Positions 1 through 5,878 of a DNA stretch of 7,524 nucleotides are shown here, piece after piece. The first letter of the stretch is position 1. Every line of letters begins with the position of its first letter. This DNA comes from Gammaproteobacteria bacterium. GTDB taxonomy: Bacteria > Pseudomonadota > Gammaproteobacteria > SZUA-229. Below the pieces are notes generated by a model. That model did no database searches. It worked only from the letters and a program-made list of their open reading frames with translations, and was not told the origin of the DNA. The stretch lies in assembly GCA_016191795.1 (NCBI GenBank), contig JACPVK010000413.1, positions 1 through 7,524 on the forward strand, given 5' to 3'. A program made the position numbers and the translations under genes.

Positions 1-534
1 ATGAATCCCTTTATTTTTCTCATCGAAACCGTTTTTTACTTATACACCCTGTTGTTGATGTTGCGATTATTACTGCAATGGGTGCGTGCCGATTTTTACA
101 ATCCCCTGTCACAGTTTGTCGTAAAAGTAACTAACCCGGTTGTTATACCATTACGCCGAATCATTCCTGGCCTGGGCGGTATTGATCTGGCATCGTTATT
201 ACTCGTCATCGCACTTACCTGTATCAAGATTTTTCTTATCACCTGGATTATGGGAGTTTCTGTCAATGTGATAGCACTATTGCTCACATCACTCATGGAA
301 ACATTCATTCTGTTACTTGATATATTTTTATTCTCGATATTTGTTCTGGCCATTATGAGCTGGATTAATCCTGACCCTTACCACCCAGTGGCTGCATTAT
401 TAAACAACATCACCAGACCTGTCATGAAGCCATTAAGACAACGTATCCCGCCCGTAGGCGGCATGGATATCTCGCCCATGATTGCCATTATTATTATTTT
501 ATTTATCAAACAAACCTTACGTTACTTTTTTTAA
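1..534 (+). CDS. yggT: YggT family integral membrane protein
   Basis: Seen: 177 residues, very hydrophobic, with two tandem YGGT modules. Module one spans about residues 15-70 and contains LLLQWVRADFYNPLSQF and RRIIPGLGGIDLASL. Module two spans about 108-165 and contains MSWINPDPYHPV and LRQRIPPVGGMDISPM. Each module is a membrane segment, a short polar stretch ending in R-x-I-P-x-x-G-G-x-D, and another membrane segment, giving about four membrane passes. Known: YggT proteins sit in the inner membrane; a role in osmotic or ion stress tolerance has been proposed, but the biochemical function is unsettled, and the gene commonly follows proC. The ATG is the first base of the window, and the protein begins as family members usually do (MNPF then a membrane segment), so it is probably complete. 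Its ribosome binding site lies outside the window. It is followed after two bases by yggU. Confidence 0.95.
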   Translation: MNPFIFLIETVFYLYTLLLMLRLLLQWVRADFYNPLSQFVVKVTNPVVIPLRRIIPGLGGIDLASLLLVIALTCIKIFLITWIMGVSVNVIALLLTSLMETFILLLDIFLFSIFVLAIMSWINPDPYHPVAALLNNITRPVMKPLRQRIPPVGGMDISPMIAIIIILFIKQTLRYFF

Positions 535-536
535 TA

Positions 537-824
537 GTGAAATATTTTCAGTGGCAGGATGGCGACTTGTTACTCAACATAAAGGTCCAGCCGCGCGCCT
601 CAAAAGATGAACTGGCGGAAATTCTCGGTGATAGTCTGAAAGTACGCATTACGGCGCCGCCGGTAGATGGCGCCGCCAACAAACATCTAATCGCGTTTCT
701 GGCTAAAATATTCAAAGTTAGTAAATCACAGGTTACGTTGATTAGCGGGGAAACGGGACGGGAGAAACGTTTACGGGTTCAGGCGCCAAAACAGTGGCCG
801 GAGATGTTTGATAAAGATTCTTGA
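537..824 (+). CDS. yggU: DUF167 / UPF0235 family protein YggU
   Basis: Seen: 95 residues starting at a GTG two bases after the yggT stop. The DUF167 core is clear: KVQPRASKDE near residues 16-26, LKVRITAPPVDGAANKHLI near 34-52, and the C-terminal block SGETGREKRLRV near 70-81. The length is typical of the family. Known: a small single-domain alpha/beta protein found widely in bacteria and also in eukaryotes; its molecular function is not established. GTG is chosen because it places the conserved core at the usual distance from the N-terminus, and no good Shine-Dalgarno sequence is visible. With the stop of yggT so close, translation is probably coupled to yggT. The gene ends before a non-coding stretch that carries repeats. 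Confidence 0.93.
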   Translation: MKYFQWQDGDLLLNIKVQPRASKDELAEILGDSLKVRITAPPVDGAANKHLIAFLAKIFKVSKSQVTLISGETGREKRLRVQAPKQWPEMFDKDS

Positions 825-830
825 TTGGTT

Positions 831-880
831 TGTTTACTTTTTTTCATGGCGCTGCAATTCCCTTTTTCGCCTGCAGGCGA
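831..880 (+). repeat. Dispersed intergenic repeat, copy A (after yggU)
   Basis: Starts six bases past the yggU stop. It shares ordered blocks with 7387-7443: TGTTTACT, then TTTTTCAT, then GCGCTG, then TTTCGCC, then CAGGCGA, with small gaps between blocks. Its right end is a perfect 14-bp palindrome (867-880, TCGCCTGCAGGCGA), which could fold as a 5-bp stem. A T-run follows a few bases later (about 888-892), so weak termination of yggU here is possible but not convincing. The relation of the two copies is seen by eye only. Confidence 0.5.
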
Positions 881-934
881 GTTGCATCTTTTTAGCGCAA
901 TCACTCTCGCGTGGGAATCAAGACGATAGACAAC

Positions 935-1010
935 GTAGGGTGCAATAAGTGAAACGCATTGCACCAGTCACTTGCATCCGGCGCAATGCCCGTTGGTTAT
1001 TGCGCCCTAC
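935..1010. repeat. BIME-like element: two inverted REP units
   Basis: Unit one (935-965) is GTAG followed by an 8-bp perfect stem, GGTGCAAT (939-946) with ATTGCACC (958-965), around an 11-base loop. Unit two (980-1010) is the inverted form: stem GGCGCAAT (980-987) with ATTGCGCC (999-1006), again an 11-base loop, ending in CTAC. The 31-base arms are inverted repeats of each other, matching at 23 positions, with a 14-base spacer. The third stem pair is T-A in one unit and C-G in the other, so both sides have changed together. Known: REP elements are a conserved GTAG-type tetranucleotide plus an imperfect palindrome, often paired head to head as BIMEs, placed between genes, and mobilised by RAYT (Y1-family) transposases. 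No transposase is encoded here. Confidence 0.85.
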
Positions 1011-1101
1011 ACTTACCTGGCACAGACCTGTGTGGGGTAAACGGTGTGGGCCCAGCATTTTTTGGTGGCACATGCTTTTGCATTCCTGGATCGCGTTTGA
1101 C

Positions 1102-1128
1102 AAAAAGTTACCCGCCCAGCGAGGGCGG
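1102..1128 (-). terminator. Probable intrinsic terminator of the TauE-like gene
   Basis: Read on the minus strand: stem CCGCCC (1128-1123), 5-base loop, stem GGGCGG (1117-1112), then GTAAC and five T (1106-1102). It lies 55 bases past the stop of the minus-strand gene. The T-run begins five bases after the stem rather than directly, so efficiency is uncertain. Confidence 0.45.
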
Positions 1129-1182
1129 AATAATGTTTGCAGCACCAGGTGCAAACTCAGTAACCAGTAAAAAACTATCGTC

Positions 1183-1854
1183 TCAAACCACTAAATACAA
1201 ATTCCACAACCCAAACCCCATCACCATCACCCCTGCCAATTGTCGCACCCCGGATTGCCTCACCCATGTATTCAATTGTTGCGCAAACACACCCATCGCC
1301 AATAAATTGGGCAACGTGCCCAAACCAAAACACAACATCAGTAATGCACCATCCAGTGCATTGGCACTGGCCACTGACCAGATCAGTACACTGTAAACCA
1401 GTCCACAGGGTAACCATCCCCATAACAAGCCCAGGGCAAATGCCTGAGGTAATGTTCTTACCGGTAAAAACCGACGTGCCATAGGCTCGATTAATCGCCA
1501 CAAACCACCACCCATTTTTTCGACACGTGCCAGCAACAGCCACCAGCCTGCCAGATAAAATCCCAGCAACAGCATAAAGACCGCTGCAATTACCTGCAGT
1601 GTTTTCTGTAACAGACGTATATCCAGCCAGTGTACTGCCAGCGCTGTGATGCCAGCCATGAATGCACCAGCCAATACATAGCTGCTGATTCGTGCCAGGT
1701 TATATGCCATTAAAATGGCATAGCGATGTATGCCATTCTGTTGCGGCGCAATGCCAAAACTTAATGCCCCAACTATGCCACCGCACATGCCAATACAGTG
1801 CACTCCACCGAGTAATCCGGCGGCGAAAGCCGAGATATAGGTAAATTCATGCAT
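1183..1854 (-). CDS. TauE/SafE-like (DsbD_2/COG2836-type) membrane protein
   Basis: Seen: 223 residues, strongly hydrophobic, about six membrane segments. The N-terminal segment carries GGVHCIGMCGG (residues 16-26), and a later one carries WGWLPCGLVYS (145-155), giving a HC-x3-C motif (C20, C24) plus an LPCG motif (C150). Known: these motifs mark the COG2836 family, annotated as sulfite exporter TauE/SafE-like and related to the membrane region of DsbD/CcdA. Several members sit beside cbb3 oxidase assembly or copper genes, so a redox or metal role is as likely as sulfite export. The start at 1854 is preferred over an in-frame ATG at 1971 because AGGTG (1863-1859) sits just upstream and the protein then begins MHEF before its first membrane segment; the longer form would add 39 charged, non-conserved residues. 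Here it stands alone, with no oxidase or thiol-redox partner in view. Confidence 0.88.
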   Translation of the reverse strand: MHEFTYISAFAAGLLGGVHCIGMCGGIVGALSFGIAPQQNGIHRYAILMAYNLARISSYVLAGAFMAGITALAVHWLDIRLLQKTLQVIAAVFMLLLGFYLAGWWLLLARVEKMGGGLWRLIEPMARRFLPVRTLPQAFALGLLWGWLPCGLVYSVLIWSVASANALDGALLMLCFGLGTLPNLLAMGVFAQQLNTWVRQSGVRQLAGVMVMGFGLWNLYLVV

Positions 1855-1864
1855 AAAACACCTG

Positions 1865-1913
1865 TTTTTTTGCCTTTTTTTGGTTGTACTGCTTGTATTA
1901 CAGGAAAAAAAAA
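1865..1913. promoter_or_regulatory. Helically phased A/T tracts in the divergent intergenic region
   Basis: Seven T at 1865-1871, seven T at 1875-1881 and nine A at 1905-1913 have centres about 10 and 31 bases apart, that is one and three helical turns. Phased A-tracts are known to curve DNA. The tracts lie between the divergent starts of the TauE-like gene and the HU-like gene. A regulatory role is inference. Confidence 0.4.
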
Positions 1914-1920
1914 CTAACAA
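1895..1920 (-). promoter_or_regulatory. Candidate weak promoter for the TauE-like gene
   Basis: On the minus strand TTGTTA (1920-1915) is followed by TAATAC (1900-1895). The spacer is only 14 bases instead of the usual 16-18, and it contains a nine-T run, so this is a weak candidate. It would give a leader of roughly 35 bases. Confidence 0.22.
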
Positions 1921-1994
1921 TTCGCACAGAAGTTCGCGGCGTTCACGCAACACCAAAAACATTCTTGCCAACTCATGTTATTGAATCACACATC

Positions 1995-1999
1995 AGGAG
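1995..1999 (+). promoter_or_regulatory. Ribosome binding site of the HU-like gene
   Basis: AGGAG lies eight bases before the ATG at 2008. It decides the start against an in-frame ATG at 1975, which would add 11 residues unlike the family and has no such site. Confidence 0.85.
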
Positions 2000-2007
2000 C
2001 ACACCCT

Positions 2008-2448
2008 ATGGCGGTTAAGAAAAAAGCAGCAAAGAAACCAGTAGCTAAAAAACCAGTAGCAAAGAAATCTCCGGCCAAAAAACCAGCAGCTAAAAAATCA
2101 GCTGTGAAAGCAGCTCCCAAAAAAGTCTCTGTAGCCGTTCCTTCAGACAGAGCACCTACCAAATCTGAAATTCTCAACATCCTTGCCGCTGAGACAACCC
2201 TCAACCGCAAACAGGTATCTGCTGTACTGGACAGCCTGACTGATTTAATCGGCAAAGCCATCGGCTCACGTGGCGCTGGCCTGTTCGCCCTGCCTGGCTT
2301 ACTGAAAGTAAAAGTCATTAAAAAACCGGCTACCAAGGCCCGTAAAGGCATTAACCCCTTCACCAAAGAAGAAGTTATGTTCAAGGCCAAACCGGCTCGC
2401 AAGGTCGTAAAAATCCTGCCTCTCAAAGGCATTAAGGACATGGTATAA
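2008..2448 (+). CDS. HU-family DNA-binding protein with N-terminal H1-like tail
   Basis: Seen: 146 residues in two parts. Residues 1-42 are a basic low-complexity tail with 16 lysines in the first 40 residues and no acidic residue, including five pentapeptides of the type KKPVA at residues 9-33. Residues 50-146 are an HU/IHF fold: helices near TKSEILNILA and RKQVSAVLDSLTDLIGKAI, the GLFALPGLLKV strand, then the DNA-binding arm RKGINPFTKEEV (112-123) with the proline (P117) that in HU inserts between base pairs, and a C-terminal helix. Known: HU proteins are dimeric nucleoid proteins that bend and compact DNA; lysine-rich tails resembling histone H1 add non-specific DNA affinity. Forms with the tail at the N-terminus occur in several proteobacteria, whereas the mycobacterial HupB tail is C-terminal. 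Single-gene unit: own ribosome binding site and own terminator. I am sure of the family, less of its specific role. Confidence 0.93.
   Translation: MAVKKKAAKKPVAKKPVAKKSPAKKPAAKKSAVKAAPKKVSVAVPSDRAPTKSEILNILAAETTLNRKQVSAVLDSLTDLIGKAIGSRGAGLFALPGLLKVKVIKKPATKARKGINPFTKEEVMFKAKPARKVVKILPLKGIKDMV
2032..2106 (+). repeat. Five 15-bp coding repeats (KKPVA-type) in the HU-like tail
   Basis: Five consecutive 15-base units encode KKPVA, KKPVA, KKSPA, KKPAA and KKSAV. The units differ at synonymous positions (AAG/AAA, GCA/GCT/GCC), so they are diverged rather than freshly duplicated. Unit number in such tails often varies between relatives. Confidence 0.8.
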
Positions 2449-2470
2449 GCACAGCTGTCCAGTGTGTATA

Positions 2471-2494
2471 AAGCCCGCGCAAGCGGGCTTTTTT
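2471..2494 (+). terminator. Intrinsic terminator of the HU-like gene
   Basis: Perfect 8-bp stem AAGCCCGC (2471-2478) and GCGGGCTT (2483-2490) closes a GCAA tetraloop of the stable GNRA type, followed directly by more T to give TTTTTT (2489-2494). It lies 22 bases past the HU stop and separates this gene from the T2SS operon. Confidence 0.93.
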
Positions 2495-2693
2495 ATGTCG
2501 ACAGGCAGCAGACAGATCCATCCACCAACCCAGATTCGGTTTTACAATTGCTCAATCATTCATGCTGGTTTCGAGGCGCCGATCAGGCGTCACACCACCA
2601 CCTCAGTACGGCAATCCATTATGAACGCAGAATGGTTCACACTCGCTTCACTATGATTGTCCATCATTATCGGTAACAATAGCCGCCATTCGC

Positions 2694-2699
2694 TAATAC
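2694..2699 (+). promoter_or_regulatory. Tentative -10 element just upstream of gspC
   Basis: TAATAC is a fair -10 hexamer, but no -35 hexamer is seen 16-18 bases upstream. Its position would start transcription at about the gspC ATG. No other convincing promoter was found by eye in 2495-2705. Confidence 0.15.
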
Positions 2700-2705
2700 A
2701 TTGAT

Positions 2706-3605
2706 ATGAAAACCTTTATCCATAAACTCAAAACTCCCCGGGCTCATCACTGGGCAACCGAACTGCAGGCACTGCAAAAGTCTGCTCCGGTTGCACTGAG
2801 CCTGTTGTTTTTGCTGGCTTGTGGACAAGCACTATCACAGCTAACCTGGCTGCTCATTCCTGCTGAGGAAGTAACGAATGCGGCACCCGTTCCCGTACCA
2901 GCAGCTGTTGCACCCCGCCAGCAATCCCAACAAAAAATACAACAGCTCACCCAGGCTCATTTGCTCGGGCGCTATCAACCCAAAATGACGGCTGCTGCCA
3001 GTGCCAATGCGCCTGATACACAAATGAACCTGACTTTGAAAGGCGTACTCGCCGGTGGAACTAAAATTGCCTTCGCCATTATTGCGCAAGGCCAGAACGG
3101 TCCCGAAGATTTTTATGGCATTGGTGATCAGCTATCCGGTGCTATTTTGCGCGAAGTACATGCCGACCGAGTGATACTGGAACGCAATGGCCGCTTTGAA
3201 ACCCTGCGTTTGCCCGAGGAGTTTGGCGCAAACTCGTTCACGCCGGAACCAGACGACACAGGCAGCGCCATGATCAGCAACCCCTCATCGCCGGGCGAAG
3301 TTCTCTCGAATATTCGCCAGAAGGTTTTGCGTAACCCGACCGCCTTCGGCGAGTACGCCATTCCACTGCCTTATAACGAAAACGGTCGCTTGCGTGGCTA
3401 TAAACTACAACCCCAGGGCGACACTTCACTGTTTGATGCCGTGGGCCTGACAGCCGATGATGTCATTATCGAAATCAACGGCGTGGAACTTAATGACCCA
3501 ACCAAGGGTATTAAGGCGCTACGCTCCTTACAACGTGCCAAGTCGATTGATGCCAAGGTGTTGCGCAACGGCGTTGAAATACCCATGCACATTGATGTTC
3601 CTTAA
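2706..3605 (+). CDS. gspC: T2SS inner-membrane protein GspC
   Basis: Seen: 299 residues. A short cytoplasmic N-terminus (1-27) is followed by one membrane segment (about 28-51), a Pro/Ala-rich linker (about 55-80), the homology-region domain (about 82-172) with AHLLGRYQP, LTLKGVLAGG, FYGIGDQL and VILERNGRFETLRL, a second linker, and a C-terminal PDZ domain (about 205-298) with LFDAVGLTADDVIIEINGV. Known: GspC links the inner-membrane platform to the secretin; its HR domain binds the N0 domain of GspD and the PDZ helps select substrates. It is the usual first gene of the operon, directly before gspD as here. Oddity: no Shine-Dalgarno sequence is visible before the ATG. No second in-frame ATG precedes the membrane segment, so this start is kept. 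Confidence 0.94.
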   Translation: MKTFIHKLKTPRAHHWATELQALQKSAPVALSLLFLLACGQALSQLTWLLIPAEEVTNAAPVPVPAAVAPRQQSQQKIQQLTQAHLLGRYQPKMTAAASANAPDTQMNLTLKGVLAGGTKIAFAIIAQGQNGPEDFYGIGDQLSGAILREVHADRVILERNGRFETLRLPEEFGANSFTPEPDDTGSAMISNPSSPGEVLSNIRQKVLRNPTAFGEYAIPLPYNENGRLRGYKLQPQGDTSLFDAVGLTADDVIIEINGVELNDPTKGIKALRSLQRAKSIDAKVLRNGVEIPMHIDVP

Positions 3606-3613
3606 CCGGTTAA
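3602..3613. repeat. 12-bp perfect palindrome over the gspC stop
   Basis: TTAACCGGTTAA is self-complementary and contains the gspC stop codon. It lies about 26 bases before a candidate extended -10 for gspD. It could be an operator half-site pair or chance; no known binding site is recognised. Confidence 0.35.
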
Positions 3614-3636
3614 CTGAAAAAAATGCTTCAGCAAGC

Positions 3637-3645
3637 TGTTAGAAT
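3637..3645 (+). promoter_or_regulatory. Candidate extended -10 promoter for gspD
   Basis: TGTTAGAAT matches the extended -10 form TGnTATAAT with one mismatch. No good -35 is seen, which extended -10 promoters tolerate. It would give a leader of roughly 30 bases before the ATG at 3683 and an internal operon promoter. The 77-base gspC-gspD gap leaves room for it. Confidence 0.3.
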
Positions 3646-3682
3646 ATGCCGCGGCCACAGTCATAGAATGGAAATACTCAGG

Positions 3683-5878
3683 ATGTCACTCTCTCACCGA
3701 TTCAAATATTTTGCTGCTGCGCTCTGCCTTGCGTTTATGTGGCAGACATCCGCCTGGGCAGAAGACCGTATTACGCTGAACCTGAAAGAAGCAGACATCC
3801 GTGCACTCATCAGTACCGTTTCCAAGTTCAGCGGCAAAAATTTCATTGTTGACCCACGTGTAAAAGCCAATGTCACCGTGGTGTCAGCCAAAACCATGTC
3901 CAGTTCCGAGGTTTATCAGGTCGTCCTGTCGATCCTGCAGGTGCACGGTTTTTCGGCCATCCCCATGGGTAATGTGATCAAGATCGTTCCCGAGGCCAAT
4001 GCCAAATCTTTGCCGACGGCCACCCGGGGCAGCGGTGATGAACTGATCACACGGATACTAACCATGGATCATGTTGCCGCGGCGCAACTGGTACCGATAT
4101 TGCGCCCGCTGGTACCACAACAGGGACATCTGGCTGCCTACAATCCATCGAATACACTCATCATCACCGATTACGCTGCCAATATCGCTCGTTTGCAACA
4201 AATCATCGCAGCGATCGACAAGGAAGACACCGGCGAGCTGGAAATCATTCAGCTTAAACATGCCTCGGCCACCGAACTGGTACGCATACTTACCACGCTC
4301 AAGGGCACAGTTCCCAAGGCACCAGATGCCGGCAGCACGTTATCTCTGGCGGCCGATGAACGCACCAACAGTATTTTGCTTAACGGTGAACGCAGTGATC
4401 GCCTGCGGGTACGCGCCACCATTGCCCAGCTCGACACGCCAACCAATAACGACACCGGCAACACGCACGTTATTTATCTCAAATACGCCAAAGCCGAAGA
4501 CATGCTCAAGGTGCTCACCGGGGTGCAGAAAGGCGCAGAAAAAGGCCAGCCCAAAGCCGCTGTTGCCGCCCCGGCAGAACGCCAGGATTTTGATATTCAA
4601 TCCGACACCGCCACGAATGCCCTCATCATCACTGCCGGCCCGGATGTGATGCAGCGTATGCGCAACATTATTCGCCAGCTGGATATTCGTCGCGCCCAGG
4701 TATTAATTGAATCCATTATTGCGGAAATTTCTGAAAATAAATCCAAGGATTTCAGTTCTCAATTTGTCATTGCCGGTGATGCCAATGCAACCAGCAACAC
4801 GCCGATTGGTGTTTCAAATTTTGGCTCGCCCGGCATACTTGGCCTGTTCACCGGCGATCCCGCCTCCATCTCCCAGGCACTTGGCAATGGCATGAACATT
4901 GGCGTAGGCCGTGACAGCGGCACGCGTTTCGGTTTCCTGCTGCGCGCCCTGAGTGCTGATGGGTCAACCAATATTCTGTCTACCCCCAGCATTGTCACGC
5001 TGGATAACCAGGAAGCACAAATCGTCGTCGGCCAGAACGTACCTTTTATTACCGGCTCGTTCACCAATACCGGTGGCACCGGTGGTTCTACAAATCCGTT
5101 TCAGACTATTGAACGTAAAGATGTGGGCATCACACTCAAAGTCACGCCACAGGTGAATGATGGCGACACCATCAAGCTCGAAATCGATCAGGAAATTTCC
5201 AATCTTTCACAAAGCGCAGGTTCAGCTGCCGACATCATCACCAACAAACGCACACTGAAGACTACTGTACTGGTGGAAAACGGCGAGATTCTGGTATTGG
5301 GCGGTTTAATCGATGATCAAATGCGCGACGTCGAACAAAAAGTACCGGTACTCGGCGATATTCCATTACTTGGCGTTTTGTTCCGTTCTCAATCCACCAC
5401 CAAAGAAAAACAGAACCTGATGATATTTATGCGGCCCAGTCTGTTGCCCGATAGCGAGACCGCACAAAAACACACCACCGAAAAATATAATTATTTGCGC
5501 GCCCAGCAAATGCAGTCTGGCCAGGATGGGTTCGGATTACTGGGCTCCGAAGAAATGCCGTTATTACCGGAGCATCAACCTGCACCCGTTAAACCACAAA
5601 CCGTTGCACCGGAACCAGCATCTGACGCCACTATAACAGCTCCCGCTGCCACGGCCACAACAACGCCGGTCGTCACACCGCAAGCCGAATCACCTGCACC
5701 GATTCCACTGAATAATGAGGCCCGGGATACTACGCCTGTCATCACCGATACTGTTACTGTACCTGCCAGTGATACGCCACAAGCATTACCGCTGACTGCG
5801 CCGGAAGAAACCGTTCCTGTCGACGAACAACCCATACCTGCTGCCAGCTCTAATGAACAACCCGCAGCCGATAATTGA
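3683..5878 (+). CDS. gspD: T2SS outer-membrane secretin GspD
   Basis: Seen: 731 residues from the chosen ATG. Signal peptide 1-26 (basic start, hydrophobic AAALCLAFM, cleavage after SAWA). N0 domain about 27-105, then N1, N2 and N3 repeats of the secretin short-domain type (about 118-182, 186-252, 262-335). The secretin barrel domain is about 340-590, with LIESIIAEIS, TNILSTPSIVTLDNQEAQ, VGQNVPFITGS, a Gly/Thr-rich loop (461-470) and the diagnostic VPVLGDIPLLGVLFR (554-568). Residues 591-612 resemble the start of the S domain; beyond that is a Pro/Ala/Thr-rich tail (about 613-731). Known: GspD forms the multimeric outer-membrane channel of T2SS, contacting GspC through N0. Start: in-frame ATGs exist at 3623 and 3668; 3683 is preferred because GGAA lies nine bases upstream and the signal peptide then has normal length. 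The last 26 bases overlap gspE. Confidence 0.95.
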   Translation: MSLSHRFKYFAAALCLAFMWQTSAWAEDRITLNLKEADIRALISTVSKFSGKNFIVDPRVKANVTVVSAKTMSSSEVYQVVLSILQVHGFSAIPMGNVIKIVPEANAKSLPTATRGSGDELITRILTMDHVAAAQLVPILRPLVPQQGHLAAYNPSNTLIITDYAANIARLQQIIAAIDKEDTGELEIIQLKHASATELVRILTTLKGTVPKAPDAGSTLSLAADERTNSILLNGERSDRLRVRATIAQLDTPTNNDTGNTHVIYLKYAKAEDMLKVLTGVQKGAEKGQPKAAVAAPAERQDFDIQSDTATNALIITAGPDVMQRMRNIIRQLDIRRAQVLIESIIAEISENKSKDFSSQFVIAGDANATSNTPIGVSNFGSPGILGLFTGDPASISQALGNGMNIGVGRDSGTRFGFLLRALSADGSTNILSTPSIVTLDNQEAQIVVGQNVPFITGSFTNTGGTGGSTNPFQTIERKDVGITLKVTPQVNDGDTIKLEIDQEISNLSQSAGSAADIITNKRTLKTTVLVENGEILVLGGLIDDQMRDVEQKVPVLGDIPLLGVLFRSQSTTKEKQNLMIFMRPSLLPDSETAQKHTTEKYNYLRAQQMQSGQDGFGLLGSEEMPLLPEHQPAPVKPQTVAPEPASDATITAPAATATTTPVVTPQAESPAPIPLNNEARDTTPVITDTVTVPASDTPQALPLTAPEETVPVDEQPIPAASSNEQPAADN

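Larger units (their letters stand above)
825..1182. other. Gene-free stretch between convergent yggU and the TauE-like gene
   Basis: These 358 bases lie between the 3' ends of two convergent genes. They contain a short repeat unit (831-880), a two-hairpin BIME-like element (935-1010), and a GC-rich hairpin that can end the minus-strand gene (1102-1128). The open frames here (up to about 78 codons on either strand) run through the palindromes, lack ribosome binding sites and show no recognisable protein motif, so I do not call a gene. Confidence 0.7.

Noticed and set aside
867..892. Palindrome plus T-run as a yggU terminator
   Set aside because: The stem is only 5 bp and the T-run starts seven bases later; too weak to call.
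846..929. 27-codon frame in repeat copy A (MALQFPFSPAGE...) resembling the one in copy B
   Set aside because: The shared PAGE residues come from the palindrome itself; the rest differs and there is no ribosome binding site, so a DNA or RNA repeat explains the likeness better.
1175..1543. 122-codon minus-strand frame overlapping the TauE-like gene
   Set aside because: Different frame of the same strand as a clear membrane protein; no motif or ribosome binding site.
1986..2441. 151-codon minus-strand frame opposite the HU-like gene
   Set aside because: It is the complement of a real, motif-rich gene with a ribosome binding site and terminator. The frame stays open because of the lysine/alanine codon pattern.
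2462..2676. Small plus-strand frames of 64 and 70 codons after the HU-like gene
   Set aside because: They run through the intrinsic terminator hairpin and lack any recognisable motif.
4071..4649. 192-codon plus-strand frame inside gspD
   Set aside because: It overlaps conserved secretin N-domains in another frame, with Arg/Pro/Ser-rich composition typical of a shadow.
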